From NCBI RefSeq assembly GCF_009857605.1, contig NZ_WWCT01000004.1, positions 62,001 to 126,000 on the forward strand: a stretch of 64,000 nucleotides of DNA. The letters are read 5' to 3'. Position 1 is the first letter of the stretch; each line of letters starts with the position of its first letter. A program made the translations under genes and the position numbers. Source of the stretch: Duganella levis (lineage in GTDB: Bacteria > Pseudomonadota > Gammaproteobacteria > Burkholderiales > Burkholderiaceae_D). Positions 1 to 9,562 of the stretch are shown in pieces. The notes beneath the pieces were generated by a model. That model saw only the letters and a program-made list of their open reading frames with translations. It ran no database searches and was not told where the DNA came from.

Positions 1-592
1 ACAGCGCCAGCATCACGCGCGGCGCGAAGGCCAGGAAATTGGCGCCGCGATCCGGCTCGGTGGCGATCAGCTGCGTAACGGTAAAGGTCTTGTCGCCCAG
101 CTTGAGCGGCTGGCCGATATTGGTTTTCAGGCTGCCCAGCAGGCCCGGTTCGATCCACACCGTGCCCGGTGCGGGAACGGAGCTGGCGGGCATGCCGATG
201 CTTTGCTCGGCCTGAGCGGCGTCGGTGGTGATCTTCACCTTGCCGCGCAAGGGGTAGCCGGGGCCGACGGCTTTCAAAGCCGACAGCATGGAGGTGGACG
301 CATCGCCCTCGCCGGCTTGCGCCATGCTGGGGAAGGTGACGGTATCGGTCACCGTCAGGCCGCGCTGGATGGCTTGCGCACGCCAGTCGGCACGTACCGG
401 CAAGTCGGCGCTGACCACCACGTCGGCGCCCAGCAACTGGTGGGCGTCGCGATCCAGCCCGCTGCGCAAGCGGTCGATGAAGAAGCCGGTGGCGGACAAG
501 GCAGCCACCGCCACCGTCAGCGCGATCAGCAGAAAGCGCAACTGGCCGGCACGCCAGTCGCGCGCCGTCATGTTGAGGGCGAGTTTGAGCAT
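1..592 (-). CDS. ABC transporter permease, FtsX/YbbP-like (5' part, runs off the window)
   Basis: Inner-membrane permease subunit of an ABC exporter of the FtsX/MacB superfamily. I translated the minus strand from an ATG at 590-592: 197 codons are visible, beginning MLKLALNMTARDWRAGQLRF, with one hydrophobic segment at about residues 20-38 (FLLIALTVAVAALSATGFF). A long extracytoplasmic domain of the YbbP type follows (GADVVVSADLPVRADWRAQA). The first helix followed by a large periplasmic domain is the family's usual N-terminal order; the remaining helices lie beyond base 1. The start codon directly abuts the stop codon of the deaminase gene upstream, so the two may be co-transcribed. Substrate unknown; YbbAP-type systems are loosely linked to export of lipids or hydrophobic compounds. 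Confidence 0.85.
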   Translation of the reverse strand, partial: MLKLALNMTARDWRAGQLRFLLIALTVAVAALSATGFFIDRLRSGLDRDAHQLLGADVVVSADLPVRADWRAQAIQRGLTVTDTVTFPSMAQAGEGDASTSMLSALKAVGPGYPLRGKVKITTDAAQAEQSIGMPASSVPAPGTVWIEPGLLGSLKTNIGQPLKLGDKTFTVTQLIATEPDRGANFLAFAPRVMLAL

Positions 593-1645
<1,053 letters not shown>

Positions 1646-1752
1646 TCATGCGGCGGAGAGTGTGGCAGCACATCTTCGCAAGCCGTGTTACTGTGGTGTT
1701 GAAGGACTAAAAAACACCACGAAATTGACGTGATTAAATCGATATTTTCTTT

Positions 1753-2028
1753 TTAAATCATGAAGTTACAAAAGAGTATTAACGATATTACGACATACCT
1801 TTTGACTTCCTGCGGCAATAGCGCAATAATCAATTTCATAGACGTAAGAAGCGTTACGACCAACACATAAAAGCCGCCATCCGGCCAGAAAGCCAGCTCA
1901 AAGGCACGGGCAATCCGCGCCACCCAAGAGAAGCTGACCAGAAGAAAAATAAGAACGAAAGGGATTATACAAATCGGAGCCAGGGCAGGCGAACTGCCGG
2001 TGACTCGTGACAAGCAGGTTTTCATCAT
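1753..2028 (-). CDS. Possible small membrane protein (doubtful)
   Basis: An open frame in the otherwise gene-free stretch 1601-2042 encodes about 92 residues with two or three hydrophobic segments (CIIPFVLIFLLVSFSWV, FYVLVVTLLTSMKLIIALL, YVVISLILFCNF). The regular spacing of hydrophobic blocks and ordinary codon use make a real membrane protein conceivable. No Shine-Dalgarno sequence precedes the candidate ATGs at 2025 and 2028, and the 5' end runs into the prkA leader on the other strand. I do not recognise a family. The rest of 1601-2042 is relatively AT-rich and should hold the divergent promoters. Confidence 0.25.
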   Translation of the reverse strand: MMKTCLSRVTGSSPALAPICIIPFVLIFLLVSFSWVARIARAFELAFWPDGGFYVLVVTLLTSMKLIIALLPQEVKRYVVISLILFCNFMI

Positions 2029-2042
2029 CAAAGGACATTCAC

Positions 2043-3965
2043 ATGACCATTTTTGACAACTACGCCGCACGATACGAACGGACCAAAGAAGAAGAGATGT
2101 CCATGAAGGAATATCTCGAACTTTGCAAGAAAGACCGGCTGACCTATGCCAGCGCCGCCGAGCGCATGCTGGCCGCCATTGGCGAACCCACCCTGATCGA
2201 CACGCGCAACGACACGCGCTTGTCGCGCATCTTCGCCAACAAGATCATCAAGATTTATCCGGCATTTCGCGAGTTCTACGGCACCGAAGAAGTAATCGAG
2301 CAAGTGGTGTCCTATTTCCGCCACGCGGCGCAGGGACTGGAAGAACGCAAGCAGATCCTTTACCTGCTGGGCCCGGTGGGCGGCGGTAAATCGTCGATCG
2401 CGGAAAAGCTCAAGTCGCTGATGGAGCATGTGCCCTTCTATTGCCTGAAAGGTTCGCCGGTGAATGAATCGCCGCTGGGTCTGTTCAACGAGGAGGAGGA
2501 TGGCACCATCCTCGAAGAAGACTACGGCATCCCGCGCCGCTACCTGCGCAATATTCCATCGCCGTGGGCGGTCAAGCGCCTGCACGAATTCAACGGCGAC
2601 ATCAACCAGTTCCGCGTGATCCGGCGCTACCCGTCGGTGCTGAAACAGATCGGCATTTCCAAAACGGAACCGGGCGACGAGAACAACCAGGATATTTCTT
2701 CGCTGGTCGGCAAGGTCGATATCCGCAAGCTGGAAGATTATTCGCAGGACGATCCGGACGCCTACAGCTACTCCGGCGGGCTGTGCCTGTCCAACCAGGG
2801 TCTGATGGAATTCGTCGAGATGTTCAAGGCGCCGATCAAGGTGCTGCATCCGCTGCTGACCGCCACCCAGGAAGGCAACTACAAGGGCACCGAGGGCTTT
2901 GGCGCGATTCCGTTTGACGGCGTGGTGCTGGCGCACTCGAATGAGTCCGAGTGGAAAACCTTCAAGAACAACCGCAACAACGAGGCGTTCCTCGATCGTA
3001 TCTACATCGTCAAAGTGCCGTATTGCCTGCGCGTCAGCGATGAGATCAAGATCTACGACAAGCTGCTGTTTAATTCTTCGCTGTCGAGTGCGCCTTGCGC
3101 GCCGGGCACCTTGCGCATGATGGCGCAGTTCGCCATCCTGTCGCGGCTGAAAGATCCGGAGAACTCCAGCATCTTCAGCAAGATGCTGGTGTACGACGGC
3201 GACAACCTCAAGGACACCGATCCGAAGGCCAAGTCGATCCACGAGTATGTCGATTACGCCGGCGTGGATGAAGGCATGAACGGGCTGTCGACGCGCTTTG
3301 CGTTCAAGATCCTGTCCAAGGTGTTTAACTTCGATAACACCGAAGTGGCGGCCAATCCGGTGCATTTGCTGTACGTGCTGGAGCAACAGGTCGAGCGCGA
3401 GCAGTTCCCGCCTGAACTGGAGCAGAAATACTTCTCGTACATCAAGGAGCACCTGGCGCAGCGCTATGTCGAATTTATCGGCAAGGAAATTCAGACCGCC
3501 TATCTGGAATCGTATTCCGAATACGGCCAGAATATCTTCGACCGCTACGTCACCTTTGCCGACTTCTGGATCCAGGACCAGGAATACCGCGATCCGGATA
3601 CCGGCGAGAGCTTCGACCGCGAATCGCTGAACAACGAACTGGAAAAAATCGAGAAGCCGGCCGGCATTTCGAATCCCAAGGATTTCCGCAACGAGATTGT
3701 CAACTTCGGGCTGCGGGCGCGCGCTAATAATGGGGGCAAGAATCCTGCGTGGACCAGTTATGAAAAGTTCCGCACCGTGATCGAGAAGAAGATGTTCTCC
3801 AACACGGAAGAGCTGCTGCCGGTGATTTCGTTCAACGCCAAGGCCAGCGCGGAAGACGCCAACAAGCACGCCGACTTTGTCGCGCGCATGGTGGAGAAAG
3901 GCTACACCGCCAAGCAGGTACGCTTGCTGTGCGAATGGTATCTGCGCGTGAGGAAGTCGTCATAA
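2043..3965 (+). CDS. prkA: PrkA-family serine protein kinase (YeaG)
   Basis: AAA+-type serine kinase of the PrkA/YeaG family, cytoplasmic, acting in stationary-phase and nutrient-stress responses in enterobacteria. Its 640 residues match the family (about 640). The AAA domain comes first, with Walker A GPVGGGKSS at residues 110-118; the C-terminal PrkA kinase-like region follows. Start set at 2043 (MTIFDNYAARYERTKEEE) behind AAAGGAC, matching known family N-termini; an upstream in-frame alternative near 2007 adds residues without similarity. It leads the conserved yeaG-yeaH-ycgB module, with a palindromic repeat in the gap before yeaH. A short GGCAG/CTGCC hairpin lies at 1984-1998 in its leader. 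No convincing sigma-70 promoter was found upstream. Confidence 0.95.
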   Translation: MTIFDNYAARYERTKEEEMSMKEYLELCKKDRLTYASAAERMLAAIGEPTLIDTRNDTRLSRIFANKIIKIYPAFREFYGTEEVIEQVVSYFRHAAQGLEERKQILYLLGPVGGGKSSIAEKLKSLMEHVPFYCLKGSPVNESPLGLFNEEEDGTILEEDYGIPRRYLRNIPSPWAVKRLHEFNGDINQFRVIRRYPSVLKQIGISKTEPGDENNQDISSLVGKVDIRKLEDYSQDDPDAYSYSGGLCLSNQGLMEFVEMFKAPIKVLHPLLTATQEGNYKGTEGFGAIPFDGVVLAHSNESEWKTFKNNRNNEAFLDRIYIVKVPYCLRVSDEIKIYDKLLFNSSLSSAPCAPGTLRMMAQFAILSRLKDPENSSIFSKMLVYDGDNLKDTDPKAKSIHEYVDYAGVDEGMNGLSTRFAFKILSKVFNFDNTEVAANPVHLLYVLEQQVEREQFPPELEQKYFSYIKEHLAQRYVEFIGKEIQTAYLESYSEYGQNIFDRYVTFADFWIQDQEYRDPDTGESFDRESLNNELEKIEKPAGISNPKDFRNEIVNFGLRARANNGGKNPAWTSYEKFRTVIEKKMFSNTEELLPVISFNAKASAEDANKHADFVARMVEKGYTAKQVRLLCEWYLRVRKSS

Positions 3966-3969
3966 AGCC

Positions 3970-4049
3970 CGTCGCTCCCGCGCAGGCGGGAGCCCATAGA
4001 ACGCGTGAATGCACGCTCAGCATGGGTTCCCGCTTTCGCGGGAACGACG
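3970..4049. repeat. REPIN-like inverted pair of short palindromes
   Basis: Two 28-base units lie in inverted orientation between prkA and yeaH. The left unit is at 3970-3997 (core CTCCCGCGCAGGCGGGAG) and the right at 4022-4049 (core TTCCCGCTTTCGCGGGAA). Each is itself a hairpin, and the reverse complement of the left closely matches the right. The spacer 3998-4021 holds a small hairpin, GCGTG-AATG-CACGC, at 4003-4016. The spurious translation VPAFAGTT is typical of this dispersed intergenic repeat family in proteobacteria. Likely effect: mRNA stability or partial termination inside the operon. Confidence 0.75.
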
Positions 4050-4076
4050 CGGCAGGTATTCTGTAGGAGGCATCTT

Positions 4077-5345
4077 TTGACTTACCTCATCGACCGTCGT
4101 TTGCAAGGCAAGAACAAGTCCGCCGTCAACCGCGAACGCTTCTTGCGGCGTTACAAATCGCAGATCAAGGACGCGGTGGGCCGCGCCATCAAGGGCCGCT
4201 CCATCACCGACGTTGAGAACGGCGAAAAGGTCTCCATCCCGGTCAAGGATGTGAGCGAGCCCTCCTTTGGCCACGCCCATGGCGGCGTGTGGGAAGTGGT
4301 CAATCCCGGCAACCAGGAATACCTGAAAGGCGATCAGATCAACCGGCCTAAGGGCGGCGGCGGTTCCGGCCGCGGCAAGGCCGGCAATAGCGACCAGATG
4401 ACCGAAGACGACTTCATCTTCGAACTGTCGCGCGAAGAGTTCATGAACTATTTCTTCGAGGACCTGGAACTGCCGCACATGGTCAAGACCCAGCTGACCG
4501 CCAGCACCGACTTCAAGAATCAGCGCGCCGGCTACAATATGTCCGGCACGCCCTCCAACATCCACGTGCTGCGTTCGCTGCGCGGCGCACTGGGCCGGCG
4601 CATCGCGGTTGGCGGCGGTTCGCGCAAGCGCGTCGCCGAGGCCGAGCGCGAACTGGAACAACTGCTGCTGGACGGCGTGTCGCTGCATGACGCACGCGTG
4701 GTCGAGCTGAAGAAACTGATCCACCACCTGCACACGCGCCTGCTGGCGATTCCCTTCATCGACCCGTTCGACCTGCGCTACACCAACCGCATCAAGGTGC
4801 CCAAGCCGATGACGCAGGCGGTGATGTTCTGCATCATGGACGTTTCCGGTTCGATGGACGAGACGCGCAAGGATACCGCCAAGCGCTTCTTCATCCTGCT
4901 GTACCTGTTCCTCAAGCGCGTGTACGACAAGATCGAGGTGGTGTTCATCCGCCACCACACGGCTGCGGCCGAGGTGGACGAGGAAGAGTTCTTCCACTCG
5001 CGCGAATCGGGCGGCACGGTGGTGTCGTCGGCGCTGCATCTGCTGGACAAGATCATCGACGAGCGCTACGGCGGTGGTAGCTACAACGCCTACGTGGCGC
5101 AAGCCTCGGATGGCGACAACTGGGACAACGACTCGGTGCTGTGCCGCCAGTTGCTGGTCAACACCATCATGCCCAAGGTCCAGTATTACACCTACGTCGA
5201 GATCACCGACGGCCCGCCGCAAAACCTGTGGGAACAATATTCGCAGGTGCCCGATCACCACCAGCATTTCGCCATGCAGAAAATCGTCACGCCGGCCGAT
5301 ATCTATCCGGTATTCCGTGAACTGTTCAAGAAGCAGCCGAAGTAG
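4077..5345 (+). CDS. yeaH: YeaH/YhbH family protein (DUF444), VWA-like
   Basis: Partner of PrkA/YeaG of unknown biochemical role; 422 residues against about 427 in E. coli YeaH. A von Willebrand A-like region carries the metal-site motif MDVSGSMDE (DxSxS). I place the start at the TTG at 4077, because TAGGAGG sits 6-7 bases upstream and the resulting N-terminus TYLIDRRLQGKNKSAVNRER aligns with YeaH proteins. Starting at 4005 would translate the palindromic repeat. The TTG start and the strong ribosome site are the notable points. The gene lies between prkA and spoVR, 12 bases before the latter, and is probably transcribed with both. Confidence 0.93.
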   Translation: MTYLIDRRLQGKNKSAVNRERFLRRYKSQIKDAVGRAIKGRSITDVENGEKVSIPVKDVSEPSFGHAHGGVWEVVNPGNQEYLKGDQINRPKGGGGSGRGKAGNSDQMTEDDFIFELSREEFMNYFFEDLELPHMVKTQLTASTDFKNQRAGYNMSGTPSNIHVLRSLRGALGRRIAVGGGSRKRVAEAERELEQLLLDGVSLHDARVVELKKLIHHLHTRLLAIPFIDPFDLRYTNRIKVPKPMTQAVMFCIMDVSGSMDETRKDTAKRFFILLYLFLKRVYDKIEVVFIRHHTAAAEVDEEEFFHSRESGGTVVSSALHLLDKIIDERYGGGSYNAYVAQASDGDNWDNDSVLCRQLLVNTIMPKVQYYTYVEITDGPPQNLWEQYSQVPDHHQHFAMQKIVTPADIYPVFRELFKKQPK

Positions 5346-5357
5346 TGGATCCCCTCT

Positions 5358-6896
5358 ATGAATGATATGACCGCCAAACCGCGTCACCCCAACGCCCTGC
5401 CCGAACAATCGGAATGGACCTTTGAGCTGATCGAACAGATTCACCAGGAAATCCGCCGCGTGGCCGAGGGCTTCGGGCTGGATACGTATCCGAACCAGCT
5501 GGAGATCATCACCGCCGAGCAGATGATGGACGCCTACACCTCGGTCGGCATGCCGGTGTCGTACAACCACTGGTCGTTCGGCAAGCACTTCCTCAGCACC
5601 GAGAAGGGCTACAAGCGCGGGCAGATGGGACTGGCATACGAGATCGTCATCAACTCCAATCCCTGCATCGCCTACCTGATGGAGGAAAACAGCCTGACCA
5701 TGCAGTCGCTGGTGATCGCCCATGCGGCCTACGGCCACAACTCCTTCTTCAAGGGCAATTACCTGTTCCGCACCTGGACCGACGCCGAGGCCATCGTCGA
5801 CTACATGGTGTTCGCCAAGAACTACATCGCCGAATGCGAACAGCGCCACGGCATCGACGCGGTCGAGACGCTGCTCGATTCCTGCCACGCGATCCAGAAC
5901 TACGGCGTCGACCGCTACAAGCGGCCGGCCAAGCTGTCGCTGATGGAAGAGCGCGCGCGGCAGAAGGAACGCGAAGCCTATGTGCAGTCGCAGCTCAACG
6001 ACCTGTGGCGCACACTGCCGCGTCGCGAAGAGGAAGAAACCGCCAAGGCGGCCAAGCGCTTCCCGGTCGAGCCGGAAGAAAACCTGCTGTACTTCATCGA
6101 GAAGTACGCGCCGCTGCTGGAACCGTGGCAGCGCGAGATGGTGCGGATAGTACGTAAGATCTCTCAGTACTTCTACCCACAGCGCCAGACCCAGGTGATG
6201 AACGAAGGCTGGGCCACCTTCTGGCACTACACCATCCTCAACCAGTTGTACGATGAGAGCGTGATCGGCGACGGCTTCATGATGGAGTTCCTCAAGAGCC
6301 ATACCAACGTGGTCTACCAGCCGCCGGTCAACAGCCCGCACTACAGCGGCATCAACCCGTACGCGCTGGGCTTTGCCATGATGACCGACATCCGCCGCAT
6401 CTGCGAAAATCCGACCGACGAAGACCGCGAATGGTTCCCCGACATCGCCGGCAGCGACTGGCAAAAGACGCTCGATTTCGCCATGCGCAATTTCAAGGAC
6501 GAGAGCTTCATCGCCCAGTACCTGTCGCCCAAGCTGATCCGCGAGTTCCACTTCTTCGCCGTCCTGGACGACGACAACAACGAGAAGCTCAACGTCTCGG
6601 CCATCCACGATGACAGCGGCTACCGATACGTGCGCCAGCAACTTGCGGAACAATATAATCTGGGTAACCGTGAGCCCAACATCCAGGTATGGTCGGTCAA
6701 CACCCAGGACGACCGCGCGCTGACCTTGCGCCATACCCAGTTCCAGCGCCGACCGCTGAACCAGCAGGCCGGCGAAGTGCTGAAGCATGTTGCACGCTTA
6801 TGGGGCTTCGACGTCCATCTGGAAACAGTGGCGCCAAACGGCGAAGTCATCAGTACCCTGGAGGTCAGACGGGAGAAGCGCGGCAGGATCCCATGA
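5358..6896 (+). CDS. SpoVR family protein (YcgB-like)
   Basis: Third member of the PrkA-YeaH-SpoVR module; 512 residues against about 510 for E. coli YcgB. Family features include the N-terminal EWTFELIEQIHQEI and the central NEGWATFWHYTILNQLYDE. SpoVR was named for a role in Bacillus spore cortex formation, but in non-sporulating proteobacteria it is only known to travel with prkA and yeaH; its molecular activity is not established. The start ATG at 5358 has no strong Shine-Dalgarno sequence (GGATCCCCTCT), so translation may be coupled to yeaH, which ends 12 bases upstream. A strong terminator follows at 6970-7010. Confidence 0.93.
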   Translation: MNDMTAKPRHPNALPEQSEWTFELIEQIHQEIRRVAEGFGLDTYPNQLEIITAEQMMDAYTSVGMPVSYNHWSFGKHFLSTEKGYKRGQMGLAYEIVINSNPCIAYLMEENSLTMQSLVIAHAAYGHNSFFKGNYLFRTWTDAEAIVDYMVFAKNYIAECEQRHGIDAVETLLDSCHAIQNYGVDRYKRPAKLSLMEERARQKEREAYVQSQLNDLWRTLPRREEEETAKAAKRFPVEPEENLLYFIEKYAPLLEPWQREMVRIVRKISQYFYPQRQTQVMNEGWATFWHYTILNQLYDESVIGDGFMMEFLKSHTNVVYQPPVNSPHYSGINPYALGFAMMTDIRRICENPTDEDREWFPDIAGSDWQKTLDFAMRNFKDESFIAQYLSPKLIREFHFFAVLDDDNNEKLNVSAIHDDSGYRYVRQQLAEQYNLGNREPNIQVWSVNTQDDRALTLRHTQFQRRPLNQQAGEVLKHVARLWGFDVHLETVAPNGEVISTLEVRREKRGRIP

Positions 6897-6969
6897 CCAA
6901 CTAATATATAAGGCTTTTTTCAGGCACCGTGTCTGCACCAGTTTCAGGCACGGCTCTTGCAAGAGTCAG

Positions 6970-7010
6970 AACCGGGGGCAGCGACGGCGCGCTGACCCCG
7001 GTTTTTTTTT
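6970..7010 (+). terminator. Rho-independent terminator after spoVR
   Basis: AACCGGGG and CCCCGGTT arms at 6970-7002, with inner CAGCG/CGCTG pairing, are followed by a run of T to 7010. It ends the prkA-yeaH-spoVR transcript. Confidence 0.9.
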
Positions 7011-7424
7011 CGTGGAAGCATGGTGCGGACCAGAAGTCAATATTTTTCTGAAGCTACTTGTATAGTAGTGCCCGCAAGAATTTCATGCAAGAAACATTTA
7101 CGGCCAAATTATCAATTGCGTGTAGTAAAGCTACCTGCATAAAATTCCGTTTTTGGCCTTAAGGGAAAACTAAGTAACGTCGTGGTGCGTGTACGCCCAA
7201 AAATGCGCCGTAGAGTCTTGCTCGTTGAGCCAGAACGGTGCAAAGGGAGCGCTACCACATAGGAAAACCCTATGAAATTTAACCGGTTTTAGGGATGAAA
7301 ATTCTATGTAAAATCAAGAATTCGTATGTATAATTCGCCGACGTCCCGGATGCGGCTGTTGTTTTGTGTCGCCATTTTGGGGTTTAAGTAGCACCAAAGA
7401 GAGTTGGTATTGGAGAAAGCAGGC
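7011..7424 (+). other. Long leader / promoter region before tonB
   Basis: About 410 bases without a convincing gene. It holds a small palindrome CTACT-TGTAT-AGTAG at 7054-7068 and two tiny open frames: ATG at 7272, six codons behind AGGA; ATG at 7295, twelve codons. A TATAAT lies at 7329-7334. I looked for a Fur-box-like 19-base palindrome, expected if the TonB operon were iron-controlled, and found none I would defend. Confidence 0.5.
7305..7334 (+). promoter_or_regulatory. Putative tonB promoter
   Basis: TATAAT at 7329-7334 is preceded by TG, giving a near extended -10 element. There is no good -35 (only weak candidates at 7305-7312). The distance to the tonB ATG at 7425 is about 90 bases. 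Confidence 0.35.
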
Positions 7425-8087
7425 ATGAATTTCACGCACAACGAAAAAAGCACCGGGAAGAACTTTACAGGCATTACGATTGTCGTTTTGTTGCACATCC
7501 TGGTTGCTTATGGGATCGTGACGGGCTTGGGAAAACGTCTGGTGGCCAAAATGGTCCAACCAGTGGAGACCAAGATCATTGAGGAGGTGAAACCTCCTCC
7601 ACCAAAGGAACTCCCACCACCGCCACCTCCGCCAGAGATGAAAGCGCCACCACCGCCATTCATCCCGCCAGTTGAGGTGAACGTGCAGCAGCCGCCACCG
7701 CCGAACAACGTTATTCAGAACGCGACTAACGTGAAGCCGGCAACCACCGAGATCCAGAAAGCCCCGCCAGCACCACCTGCGGCGCCCCCTGGTCCGGCCA
7801 AAACGGGTGTGCGTACTGCGGCAGTGGTTGACTTCAGCACTTGCGCCAAGCCGGAATGGCCGAAGTCGTCGCTGCGTAACGAAGAAACCGGTACCGTACA
7901 GCTGTCGTTCCTGATTGCAGCCGATGGTCGCGTAGCGGAAGGCAAGATCGTGAAATCCAGTGGTTTCCGCGATCTGGATAAAGCCGCTATTGCCGGTATC
8001 ACCAAATGCCGCTTCAAACCGGCAACGGAAGATGGCGTACCAAAAGAAGGCTGGCAGCAGATGCAATACGTCTGGACGCTGGAGTAA
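7425..8087 (+). CDS. tonB: Energy transducer TonB
   Basis: Inner-membrane anchored periplasmic protein carrying proton-motive energy from ExbB-ExbD to outer-membrane receptors. The 220 residues comprise a short cytoplasmic N-terminus, one membrane helix at about 16-36 (GITIVVLLHILVAYGIVTGL), a proline-rich spacer (about 55-120, many PPPP blocks), and a C-terminal TonB domain with the typical GTVQLSFLIAADGRVAEGKI and a final YVWTLE. Start chosen at the ATG at 7425 with GGAG 9 bases upstream; a TTG at 7404 in frame is less likely. First gene of tonB-exbB-exbD-exbD-TPR. A candidate client receptor is encoded at 29163-31559. Confidence 0.95.
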   Translation: MNFTHNEKSTGKNFTGITIVVLLHILVAYGIVTGLGKRLVAKMVQPVETKIIEEVKPPPPKELPPPPPPPEMKAPPPPFIPPVEVNVQQPPPPNNVIQNATNVKPATTEIQKAPPAPPAAPPGPAKTGVRTAAVVDFSTCAKPEWPKSSLRNEETGTVQLSFLIAADGRVAEGKIVKSSGFRDLDKAAIAGITKCRFKPATEDGVPKEGWQQMQYVWTLE

Positions 8088-8170
8088 AACCGAGGCAGAA
8101 CACCGTCTCACATGTAGTTTTCGTTGTCATTACGCCAGCGATCTGATTATTTTATCAATTTGGAGGAAGC

Positions 8171-9067
8171 ATGTTTAAGAATACCCGTTTGTCCGCTGTA
8201 CTGGCCGCTGTGCTGTTCTCGGTGACCGCAGCCACCGCCCTGGTTAGCTCGGCTCAAGAGCAAGCCTCGGCAGCCGCTTCGGCTCCAGCAGCAGACGCAG
8301 CAGCGCCAGCAGCAGCGCCAGCAGCGGATGCGGCAGCAGCGCCAGCAGCAGAAGCGCCAGCAGCTAAAGGCGGTAAAGAAGAAGTGGAAAATCCATACGG
8401 CTTCGCGGCTGTGTGGGAAGCTGGTTTCGTATCGCGCGGCACCCTGATCATCCTGTCGCTGATGTCGATGGGTTCGTGGTACATCATCATCACCAAACTG
8501 ATCGACCAGACCAAGATCTTCAAACAATCGAAAGAAGCGTCGGCCAAGTTCTGGAAAGCTTCGTCGATCGCTGCTGGTTCGGCTTCGCTGACCGACGGTT
8601 CGCCATTCCGCTTCATCGCTGAAACCGGCACCAAGGCTACCGCGCACCACGACGGCGCCCTGCTGGAACAAATCGACCTGTCGACCTGGGTGACCATGTC
8701 GATCCAGCGCGCTGTTGAGAAAGTCCAATCGCGTCTGCAAGATGGCCTGTCGTTCCTGGCAACCGTGGGTTCGACCGCACCGTTCATCGGTCTGTTCGGT
8801 ACCGTATGGGGTATTTACAATGCACTGATCGCCATCGGCATGTCGGGTAACGCATCGATCGATAAAGTGGCAGGTCCAGTGGGTGAAGCGCTGATCATGA
8901 CCGCTTTCGGTCTGTTCGTGGCAGTTCCTGCCGTTCTGGGTTACAACTGGCTGGTGCGTCGTAACAAGTCGGCAATGGAAGACGTACGTGCTTTCTCGGC
9001 TGACGTTCACTCGGTGCTGATCTCGGGCGCAATGTCGACCGCTACCGGCAACAAAAAAGTTGGGTAA
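8171..9067 (+). CDS. exbB: ExbB / MotA-TolQ family proton channel subunit with extended N-terminus
   Basis: Proton channel component of the TonB motor. Unusually for short ExbB, the 298-residue product starts with a signal-like helix (AVLAAVLFSVTAATALVSSA). An alanine/proline-rich stretch of about 40 residues follows (APAADAAAPAAAPAADAAAA), then the first membrane helix (about 90-110), then the conserved pair of helices (FLATVGSTAPFIGLFGTVWG and the segment around LIMTAFGLFVAVPAVLGYNW). A strong ribosome site TGGAGGAAGC precedes the ATG. exbD begins 6 bases after the stop. Such alanine/proline-rich extensions occur in other ExbB proteins; their role is not clear. Confidence 0.95.
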   Translation: MFKNTRLSAVLAAVLFSVTAATALVSSAQEQASAAASAPAADAAAPAAAPAADAAAAPAAEAPAAKGGKEEVENPYGFAAVWEAGFVSRGTLIILSLMSMGSWYIIITKLIDQTKIFKQSKEASAKFWKASSIAAGSASLTDGSPFRFIAETGTKATAHHDGALLEQIDLSTWVTMSIQRAVEKVQSRLQDGLSFLATVGSTAPFIGLFGTVWGIYNALIAIGMSGNASIDKVAGPVGEALIMTAFGLFVAVPAVLGYNWLVRRNKSAMEDVRAFSADVHSVLISGAMSTATGNKKVG

Positions 9068-9073
9068 TTAACC

Positions 9074-9502
9074 ATGTCCATGTCCGTAGGCTCCGATAGC
9101 GGAGACGAAGATCAAGTCATGTCAGAAATCAACACGACGCCCCTGGTGGACATCATGTTGGTGCTGCTGATTATCTTCCTGATCACGAGCCCGGTTGTTC
9201 TGAAGCTGATCAAGATCAAGCTGCCAGAGGAAACCAACCAGGTTATCCAGACCAAGCCGGAAGACGTCAACATTGTCGTTAGCAAAGATGGCGACATCTA
9301 TTGGAATCAGCGCAGAATGCGCGACGCCAATGAGTTGTTCGACAATCTGAAGGTGGAAGCTGTGAAACTGCCTCAGCCGGAAGTTCATGTACGTGGCGAC
9401 CAAGAAACCAAGTACGAAGCCATCGGCAAGGTTATTTTCACCACCCAGCGTGCTGGTATTCAGAAGGTCGGCTTCATCACCGAACCGCCTGATAGGGGTT
9501 AA
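9074..9502 (+). CDS. exbD: ExbD/TolR family protein (first copy)
   Basis: Motor component with one membrane helix and a periplasmic domain; 142 residues. The N-terminal cytoplasmic part reads MSEINTTPLVDIMLVLLIIF, whose Asp in LVDIMLVLL is the conserved proton-carrying residue of the ExbD helix. The periplasmic domain includes EVHVRGDQETKYEAIGKVI. It follows exbB after 6 bases and is followed by a second exbD after 60 bases, so the complex may contain two different ExbD chains. Confidence 0.95.
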   Translation: MSMSVGSDSGDEDQVMSEINTTPLVDIMLVLLIIFLITSPVVLKLIKIKLPEETNQVIQTKPEDVNIVVSKDGDIYWNQRRMRDANELFDNLKVEAVKLPQPEVHVRGDQETKYEAIGKVIFTTQRAGIQKVGFITEPPDRG

Positions 9503-9518
9503 TACCCAACAGTGCATC

Positions 9519-9541
9519 GCAGGCCTGTCATGCAGGCCTGC
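9519..9541 (+). repeat. Intercistronic hairpin between the two exbD genes
   Basis: Perfect 9-base arms GCAGGCCTG (9519-9527) and CAGGCCTGC (9533-9541) around the loop TCATG. No T run follows, so it is more likely an mRNA processing or stability element than a terminator. It lies 22 bases before the exbD2 start codon. Confidence 0.6.
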
Positions 9542-9562
9542 CCTTCTCAAAAGGAAAACATC

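Noticed and set aside
4017..6788. Long minus-strand open frame opposite yeaH and spoVR
   Set aside because: Shadow of two well-supported genes; starts inside the palindromic repeat and has no recognisable domain.
7011..7424. Fur box before tonB
   Set aside because: No 19-base palindrome resembling GATAATGATAATCATTATC could be found; the small CTACT/AGTAG palindrome is too short.
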